From Haemophilus parainfluenzae (lineage in GTDB: Bacteria > Pseudomonadota > Gammaproteobacteria > Enterobacterales > Pasteurellaceae): a DNA stretch of 64,000 bases. The stretch is from positions 756,501 through 820,500 of the forward strand of contig NZ_UGHY01000002.1 in NCBI RefSeq assembly GCF_900450995.1, in the 5' to 3' direction. Position numbers and translations under genes: made by a program. Of this stretch, positions 58,756 to 64,000 are shown piece after piece (the stretch's first letter is position 1; each line of letters starts with the position of its first letter). The notes beneath the pieces were generated by a model. The model was given only the letters and a program-made list of their open reading frames with translations. It was not told where the DNA came from and searched no databases.

Positions 58756-59355
58756 ATGAGCCTATTTGCCCTTTTTTATATGATTTTTGCTTATTTACTG
58801 AGTTCGATTTCCAGTGCAATTTTGATTTGTAAGGTAGCGGGCTTACCTGACCCACGAAAAAATGGTTCTCATAATCCTGGTGCGACCAATGTATTGCGTA
58901 TTGGCGGACGTTGGGCGGCGCTTGCAGTACTAATTTGCGATATTTTAAAAGGGATGTTACCTGTTTGGGCGGGTTATTATTTAGGGCTTACGCAATTTGA
59001 ATTAGGCATGGTTGCATTAGGGGCTTGCTTGGGGCACATCTTCCCTATTTTCTTTCAGTTTAAAGGCGGGAAAGGTGTAGCGACCGCATTCGGTGCCATT
59101 GCGCCTATCTCTTGGGGCGTAGCCGGCTCAACGCTAGGTACGTGGTTGTTGGTTTTCTTAATTAGTCGCTATTCTTCATTAAGTGCGGTTATCACTGCAC
59201 TTCTCGTGCCATTTTATGTTTGGTGGCTTAAACCGGAATTTACCTTCCCCGTTGCCTTAGTTTGCTGTTTGCTGATTTATCGTCACCACGACAATATTCA
59301 GCGCTTATGGCGAGGCCAAGAAGATAAAATGTGGGGAAAATCCAAGAAGAAATAA
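58756..59355 (+). CDS. plsY: PlsY, acyl-phosphate:glycerol-3-phosphate acyltransferase
   Basis: 199 residues from ATG 58756, preceded by TGGAG. Five or so membrane helices. [36 protein letters not shown] holds the conserved motif 1, [14 protein letters not shown] motif 2. It acylates glycerol-3-P from acyl-phosphate and duplicates the role of PlsB, so this organism has both routes. Confidence 0.96.
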   Translation: MSLFALFYMIFAYLLSSISSAILICKVAGLPDPRKNGSHNPGATNVLRIGGRWAALAVLICDILKGMLPVWAGYYLGLTQFELGMVALGACLGHIFPIFFQFKGGKGVATAFGAIAPISWGVAGSTLGTWLLVFLISRYSSLSAVITALLVPFYVWWLKPEFTFPVALVCCLLIYRHHDNIQRLWRGQEDKMWGKSKKK

Positions 59356-59360
59356 ATAAA

Positions 59361-59387
59361 AAAACCTGTCGATAATCGACAGGTTTT
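59361..59387. terminator. plsY/rpoH terminator
   Basis: AAAACCTGTCGA 59361-59372 and TCGACAGGTTTT 59376-59387 with a three-base loop, then CTTTTT. Converging genes share it. Confidence 0.9.
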
Positions 59388-59404
59388 CTTTTTATCAAAA
59401 TGGC

Positions 59405-60247
59405 TTAGAAATCAACCGCACTTTTAAGTTTTTTCAGTGCGTTTGCTTCAAGCTGACGAATACGTTCTGCAGACACATTATACTTTGCTGCAAGATCATG
59501 AAGGGTGGCTTTATCATCATCTAACCAACGTGCTTTGATAATATCTTGGCTACGTTCGTCAAGATTTGCTAAGGCTGTACCTAACTTTTCTGTTGCTTGT
59601 TCTTCAAAGTTTTCGCTTTCAAGTTCTGCCGCAAAGTTTGAGCTTTTATCTTCTAAATATAAAGAAGGCGCATAAGCTTCGTCATCATCGTCTGTTGGCA
59701 AATCAAAGCCCACATCGGCCCCTGTCATACGGGATTCCATTTCGATGACATCTTCTTTTGACACGCCAAGCTCATTCGCCACCATATCCACTTCGTTTTC
59801 ATTGAACCAACCTAAACGTTGTTTGGTTTTACGTAGGTTAAAGAACAATTTACGTTGTGCTTTCGTGGTAGCAACTTTCACAATACGCCAGTTGCGAAGG
59901 ACATATTCATGGATTTCAGCTTTGATCCAATGCACCGCAAAAGACACAAGGCGAACTCCCATTTCAGGATTAAAACGTTTTACCGCTTTCATTAATCCGA
60001 TATTACCTTCTTGAATTAAATCTGCTTGCGGTAATCCATAACCTGAATAACCACGCGCAACATGAATAACAAAACGTAAGTGTGATAAAACTAACTTTTT
60101 CGCTGCTTCAATATCACCGTCATAATACAAACGTTCTGCTAAGCTTTTTTCTTCCTCTGCAGTCAGCATCGGATATTCGTTTGCTGCTCGAATATAACCT
60201 TCGATGCTACCTTGAGGTACTAACATCATTTGAGTTTCTTTATTCAT
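59405..60247 (-). CDS. rpoH: RpoH, heat-shock sigma factor 32
   Basis: 280 residues from ATG 60247 after GAGGAG. Region 2 has [41 protein letters not shown]. The RpoH box is [10 protein letters not shown] (about residue 133). Region 4 ends [13 protein letters not shown]...[17 protein letters not shown]. It directs heat-shock promoters. An in-frame upstream reading to 60286 runs through a GC-rich leader and is not used. A sigma70 promoter is at 60319-60347. Confidence 0.97.
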   Translation of the reverse strand: MNKETQMMLVPQGSIEGYIRAANEYPMLTAEEEKSLAERLYYDGDIEAAKKLVLSHLRFVIHVARGYSGYGLPQADLIQEGNIGLMKAVKRFNPEMGVRLVSFAVHWIKAEIHEYVLRNWRIVKVATTKAQRKLFFNLRKTKQRLGWFNENEVDMVANELGVSKEDVIEMESRMTGADVGFDLPTDDDDEAYAPSLYLEDKSSNFAAELESENFEEQATEKLGTALANLDERSQDIIKARWLDDDKATLHDLAAKYNVSAERIRQLEANALKKLKSAVDF

Positions 60248-60318
60248 TCTTCTCCTCACAGCATGCGGAGCGACGCCCCGACTCATTACTTATTTGTTAT
60301 TGTATAACAACTATTGTC

Positions 60319-60347
60319 ATTATACCTCAACTTGTTTCATTTGACAG
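60319..60347 (-). promoter_or_regulatory. sigma70 promoter of rpoH
   Basis: On the minus strand, CTGTCA (60347-60342), 17 bases, TATAAT (60324-60319). It gives a leader of about 65 nucleotides before the start codon, including a GC-rich hairpin around 60266-60280. Confidence 0.7.
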
Positions 60348-60393
60348 TTTTTAACGATTGAAAGTTCAAATTAATCACTGAAAATTTTCCAAA

Positions 60394-60705
60394 TTAATTT
60401 AATGGCACAAGTGAATAAACTACATCCTCTGCCACAACCTTAAACAATAGATCAATATTTGGGTGTTTTCCAGGATTTTGTTTGGCATCTTCAACATGCT
60501 CTGCAAACCATTCAATGCCTTGCTGCGCTGAAGTGCGGTCTAATTTTCCGTTAAATTTTTCAGCCAGTGCATTATAAAGACGAAGTGAGCCAAGTTTGCC
60601 TAGCGCAGCAGGAATATGATGAATCACGGTTTCACCGTTTAATACATCCAAACCTGTTAGATGCTCAATGCTTGGTAAAGTCTCTAAAATGTCTTTAAAG
60701 TTCAT
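60394..60705 (-). CDS. DUF2322-type small protein
   Basis: 103 residues. MNFKDILETLPSIEHLTGLDVLNGE...IHHIPAALGKLGSLRLYNALAEKFNGKL matches the DUF2322 family as I recall it from Neisseriaceae and Pasteurellaceae. Cytoplasmic, function unknown. It lies between murB (19-base gap) and rpoH on the minus strand and probably shares a transcript with murB. Confidence 0.75.
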   Translation of the reverse strand: MNFKDILETLPSIEHLTGLDVLNGETVIHHIPAALGKLGSLRLYNALAEKFNGKLDRTSAQQGIEWFAEHVEDAKQNPGKHPNIDLLFKVVAEDVVYSLVPLN

Positions 60706-60724
60706 GATTGCTTTCCTCTATAAA

Positions 60725-61750
60725 TTAACTAATGGCTTGCTCTGAATTCACTTCGCCATTCGCGCCCATAAAGCGCACTTCAGGCTGTAAATATACACCA
60801 AATTTATCTGCCACGGTTTGGCGGATATGATGCGCAAGCTTAACCACATCCTGCCCAGTAGCATTGCTCTTATTAATCAGCACTAAAGCTTGTTGTTGAT
60901 GAACCGCTGCGCCACCGATTTGAAAACCTTTTAAATGGCATTGATCGATTAACCAACCCGCTGCCAGTTTCACTGAACCGTCTGCTTGTGGAAAGTGCGG
61001 TAGATTTTCGACCTGTTTTTGAATTTTCACAAATTGCTCTGCACTCACCACAGGATTTTTGAAGAAACTGCCCGCATTACCAAACTCTTTAGGATCGGGC
61101 AATTTACTGCGGCGAATATGGCACACTTCATCAAACACTTGTTTTGCCGTTACAGTTTGAGGATCAAAATTCACTAATGAGCCATATTTTAAAATCGGTT
61201 GCCAATTTTTGGCTAATTTCAATCCAACAGCTGTAATCACATAACCTTGCGCATAGCGATGCTTAAAAATACTTTCACGATAACCAAATTCACATTCGCT
61301 CGCCTGCAAACGGAATTGTTCGCCCGTATTGAGATTCAATACATCCACATAATCGCATACATCTTTAAATTCCACACCATACGCACCAATATTTTGAATC
61401 GGCGCAGAACCGGCACAACCAGGAATAAGCGCGAGGTTTTCTAAGCCCCCCATCCCTTGTGAAAGCGACCATTCCACCAGCTTATGCCAATTTTCACCAC
61501 CATTAACATGCAAATAATGGTCATCGCGATCTTCTGTATGTTGAATACCCGATAAACGGTTAACAATTACAACACCTTGGAAATCTTCTAAAAACAGCAT
61601 ATTGCTGCCTTGTCCTAAAAATAAGACAGGTAGATTTTCAGCTTGCGCTTTTTGCCAAGCTTGTTGGATTTGTTCAATCGATGTAGCTTCAATAATTTCA
61701 CGCGCATTTACTGGAATATTGAAGGTGTGAAACGGCTGTAAACTTTGCAT
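60725..61750 (-). CDS. murB: MurB, UDP-N-acetylenolpyruvoylglucosamine reductase
   Basis: A 341-residue FAD enzyme of type [22 protein letters not shown] and [24 protein letters not shown] bind FAD. The catalytic Ser is in [11 protein letters not shown] and Glu in the QPEVRFMG tail. It makes UDP-MurNAc for peptidoglycan. It begins nine bases after narQ ends. Confidence 0.96.
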   Translation of the reverse strand: MQSLQPFHTFNIPVNAREIIEATSIEQIQQAWQKAQAENLPVLFLGQGSNMLFLEDFQGVVIVNRLSGIQHTEDRDDHYLHVNGGENWHKLVEWSLSQGMGGLENLALIPGCAGSAPIQNIGAYGVEFKDVCDYVDVLNLNTGEQFRLQASECEFGYRESIFKHRYAQGYVITAVGLKLAKNWQPILKYGSLVNFDPQTVTAKQVFDEVCHIRRSKLPDPKEFGNAGSFFKNPVVSAEQFVKIQKQVENLPHFPQADGSVKLAAGWLIDQCHLKGFQIGGAAVHQQQALVLINKSNATGQDVVKLAHHIRQTVADKFGVYLQPEVRFMGANGEVNSEQAIS

Positions 61751-61759
61751 TAACTTTCC

Positions 61760-63463
61760 TTAAAAAAGCGTGTGAGGAAGCGTGATTTTCACGATAGTAC
61801 CACCTTGCTCCCCTTTTGAAATACTGAACTGAGCATTTAATTGCCGACTGCGCTCAGTCATGATATTTAAACCATAATGTCCGTCTGGCTCGTCTAGTGT
61901 AGGAATCCCTACGCCATTATCTTGTACAAGGATTTCGTATTCGCCCTCAGCATTAATATGGGCTTTTACTTCTATACGTGTGCCTTTGGAGTGTTTAATC
62001 GCATTTAACGTTGCTTCACGTACAATTTGCAAAACGTGCACTAACTCTTGTGGATTTAAACTTTGTGAGGGCAAACTACATTCTACGGTCATTTGCATCT
62101 TCGTTTGTGAGCGCAAACTTTCGATAACTTGTTCCAATGCAACCTGTAAGTTGGCTTCTTGCACCGTTAAACGGAAGGTCGCCAATAATTCTCGTAATTG
62201 AGAATAACCATCTGATAAGGCTTGTTCAAATTCACCAATGATGGCAATGCTTTTCTCTTTTGATTCCTCGTCTTCTTTCTTTAAATTATGCTTTAACAGC
62301 GTTAATTGAATTTGTAAGAAAGACAGCACTTGCGCCAACGAGTCATGTAATTCCCGTGCAATAATTGACCGCTCTTCCATCAATAAGAGTTGCTCTTGCT
62401 GGCGTTGCGTTTTGTGTGAATACAACGCTTTTGCCACCATTTGCCCTAAGTTTTTCATCATACGAGGATCAGGGCAAGGCAAACCCGCTTGCCACGAAAG
62501 CACCGCTAAATTTTCATTTTCAATGGAAAGCTCTTCGACTTGAATCGTTTGTTTTGGATCTTTTTGTCCAAAAGAAATTTCCCAATGCTCCGCCCCTAAA
62601 ATCTCTAATTCGATATAGCGCAAATGTTCACTAACACGAATATGATTGAGCACTTGGCTTAAGATTTTATCATTAATCTTTGTTGGCGTAAGTAACTGCG
62701 AGCTTTGATAAAGCGTCGTTAAAGAGCGGTTAGTTTGGCGTAACTTTTGTGTTTTTTCATTTACTGCATCTTCTAAACGGGAATAAAGTTGCTCTAACTC
62801 TGATGACATTTGGGTAAACACTTTCGCTAAAATACCGAGCTCATTATTGCTTTCTGTATCAAGTTGGATATGGTTAAACTGCCCCATTTGTACTTGCATA
62901 CTGGCTTTGGTCATAATCTCTAACGGTTTCACTACTTCGCACTTCATATACCAAATCACATAAGACACCATCGCAAGAATCAATAGCATTGAAACACACA
63001 ATACTGAAACCGCAATAATCCATTTTAGTTCAGCAAAGCGTTGTAATTCCAACACGAAATCATCGACATCTTGTACATAACTTTTTAGTTCTGCGTGGTA
63101 TTTTTCGATTTGATGGCTACGAGCGAAATCGGACATCACTGCCCAGCGTTTTAGAATTTTTTGGTAGGACTCCCTCACCCCTGATGGTGCAAAAAGTTGA
63201 TTCTGCACAGAAAGCAAGGCCTCAGCATTGAGGCTGCGTTGGTAACGCACTAAGTTCTGTTCTACCGTATCCGGTGAACGTTCCATTTCCGTTAATAGTC
63301 GATAACTTTGCATACGCAAAGAGCCTGATATATTAATGGCTTCCGCATCCGATTTATTGCTTGCCATCACAAGTAAACTCAATGAGCTAATAATGCCCAT
63401 GAAAATAATGACCACAAATAAATATTTAGCAATACGAGTAGAAACTGAACGTTTAGCGTACAC
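61760..63463 (-). CDS. narQ: NarQ, nitrate/nitrite sensor histidine kinase
   Basis: 567 residues from GTG 63463. First helix about 15-35. The nitrate-binding P-box is SDAEAINISGSLRMQSYRL. A second helix at about 147-170, a HAMP domain, a long coiled linker and the HisKA_3 histidine in ARELHDSLAQVLSFLQ follow. The ATPase ends with DNGVGIP and EQGGTIVKI. It signals nitrate to NarP or NarL. It is downstream of an uptake signal (63509). Confidence 0.95.
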   Translation of the reverse strand: MYAKRSVSTRIAKYLFVVIIFMGIISSLSLLVMASNKSDAEAINISGSLRMQSYRLLTEMERSPDTVEQNLVRYQRSLNAEALLSVQNQLFAPSGVRESYQKILKRWAVMSDFARSHQIEKYHAELKSYVQDVDDFVLELQRFAELKWIIAVSVLCVSMLLILAMVSYVIWYMKCEVVKPLEIMTKASMQVQMGQFNHIQLDTESNNELGILAKVFTQMSSELEQLYSRLEDAVNEKTQKLRQTNRSLTTLYQSSQLLTPTKINDKILSQVLNHIRVSEHLRYIELEILGAEHWEISFGQKDPKQTIQVEELSIENENLAVLSWQAGLPCPDPRMMKNLGQMVAKALYSHKTQRQQEQLLLMEERSIIARELHDSLAQVLSFLQIQLTLLKHNLKKEDEESKEKSIAIIGEFEQALSDGYSQLRELLATFRLTVQEANLQVALEQVIESLRSQTKMQMTVECSLPSQSLNPQELVHVLQIVREATLNAIKHSKGTRIEVKAHINAEGEYEILVQDNGVGIPTLDEPDGHYGLNIMTERSRQLNAQFSISKGEQGGTIVKITLPHTLF

Positions 63464-63542
63464 GATAATTCTTCAAAATTGGAAAAAGTGACCATAGTTT
63501 AGCACAAAGTGCGGTTGAAATTGGCTGATTTTTCACAAATAA

Positions 63543-63570
63543 AAAACATCGGCTTTGACACCGATGTTTT
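63543..63570. terminator. terminator between MFS gene and narQ
   Basis: AAAACATCGG 63543-63552 and CCGATGTTTT 63561-63570, eight-base loop. On the minus strand it follows the MFS gene and has T residues after it. Confidence 0.8.
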
Positions 63571-63597
63571 CAAAAACTTGAATTTTTTTAACCGAAC

Positions 63598-64000
63598 TTA
63601 GCTCAATTCTTTGCCTTTTAATTCTGGCACTAAGAAGACTGTCGCTACCATGTCGATGACATAAATCACCGCCAAGAAAGCAATTGCAATACTGAATGAG
63701 TACGCAGAGACAATCGCCCCGACAACAACTGGCCCGAAGCCACCTACGGCACGACCTAAGTTAAACAACACATTTTGTGCCGTTGCACGTGCTTCTGTCG
63801 GATAAGCTTCTGCCATTAATGCGCCATAACCGCCCATCATGCCATTCACAAACATCCCCAAGAATGCACCGGCCACCAACATAGCGGTTGGGTCAGCTAA
63901 TTGAGAGTAAGTGATGATGCTGATCACAGCACCAAGTTGGAATAGTAAGAAACTTGGTTTACGTCCGATTCTATCGGCTAGACGACCAAAAATCCAAATC
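63598..64000 (-). CDS. MFS transporter, 3' part (5' end beyond the window)
   Basis: About 134 residues remain, open to base 64000 on the minus strand. FGRLADRIGRKPSFLLFQLGAVISI is the MFS loop signature between helices 8 and 9. GALMAEAYPTEARATAQNVLFNLGRAVGGFGPVVVGAI is typical of the metabolite:H+ symporter subfamily (ProP/sialate-like). It ends in a hydrophilic PELKGKELS tail. The substrate cannot be read from this part. Confidence 0.9.
   Translation of the reverse strand, partial: IWIFGRLADRIGRKPSFLLFQLGAVISIITYSQLADPTAMLVAGAFLGMFVNGMMGGYGALMAEAYPTEARATAQNVLFNLGRAVGGFGPVVVGAIVSAYSFSIAIAFLAVIYVIDMVATVFLVPELKGKELS

Overview
The window looks like a Pasteurellaceae chromosome, most likely Haemophilus and probably of the H. 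parainfluenzae type. The Haemophilus uptake signal core AAGTGCGGT or its complement occurs about fifty times in 64 kb, often as inverted pairs that form terminators. The base composition is AT-rich. Gene neighbourhoods match gamma-proteobacterial and Haemophilus order: lexA/plsB, menA-rraA, dapA-bamC, exbB-exbD-tonB, dusB-fis, accB-accC...yhdT-panF-prmA, menB-menC, murQ-anmK, nudC-hemE-yjaG-hupA, plsC-ftsP, folB/plsY and rpoH...murB-narQ. No rRNA, tRNA or CRISPR array was seen.

Positions 1-2660 are the edge of an AT-rich accessory island. They hold a frameshifted DUF4435-type (TOPRIM-like, AriB/OLD-associated) gene, a coupled 90-93 codon orphan gene, and an IS1595/ISXO2-type transposase. The transposase has a strongly structured 5' leader and is followed by a 10-bp phased array of ATAGA motifs.

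Positions 2660-11993 are core housekeeping: lexA with two SOS boxes, plsB, a DASS anion symporter, rraA, menA, trmO, an AI-2E/PerM-type membrane protein, an arsC-family gene, and arfA with an intrinsic terminator inside its reading frame. Positions 12024-13268 are an IS150-type IS3-family element that split an inverted-USS terminator and carries a broken orfB.

Positions 13305-34395 carry bamC, dapA, bcp, the Fur-associated exbB-exbD-tonB operon, fis-dusB, prmA (frameshifted), an EamA transporter, panF, yhdT, a surface-lipoprotein plus Slam pair inserted between accC and yhdT, accC-accB, aroQ, menC, menB, a small lipoprotein, a phosphohexomutase, murQ and anmK (frameshifted).

Positions 34493-50158 carry lutC-lutB-lutA with the lactate permease, ygfZ, yicC, tyrP, a DUF3290-DUF421 pair, nudC, hemE, yjaG, hupA, a DeoR-family regulator, glmS and lpxH.

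Positions 50246-64000 carry plsC, ftsP, a broken secreted-protein gene, a YjbR gene, and a four-gene operon in which a Tat-exported substrate-binding protein, permease and ATPase are coupled to an NnrS-like membrane protein. A divergent MerR regulator/CDF efflux pair follows, then folB, plsY, rpoH, a DUF2322-type gene, murB, narQ and the 3' part of an MFS transporter.

At least seven reading frames are interrupted by 1-2 bp indels: DUF4435, an unknown gene at 11698, IS orfB, prmA, anmK, and twice in the gene at 52406. Most of these lie in short G or A runs. In otherwise conserved genes such as prmA and anmK they may be sequence errors rather than real lesions. The most interesting parts are the island edge (1-2450), the lipoprotein/Slam pair (22748-25132) and the ABC-NnrS operon (53537-57115).
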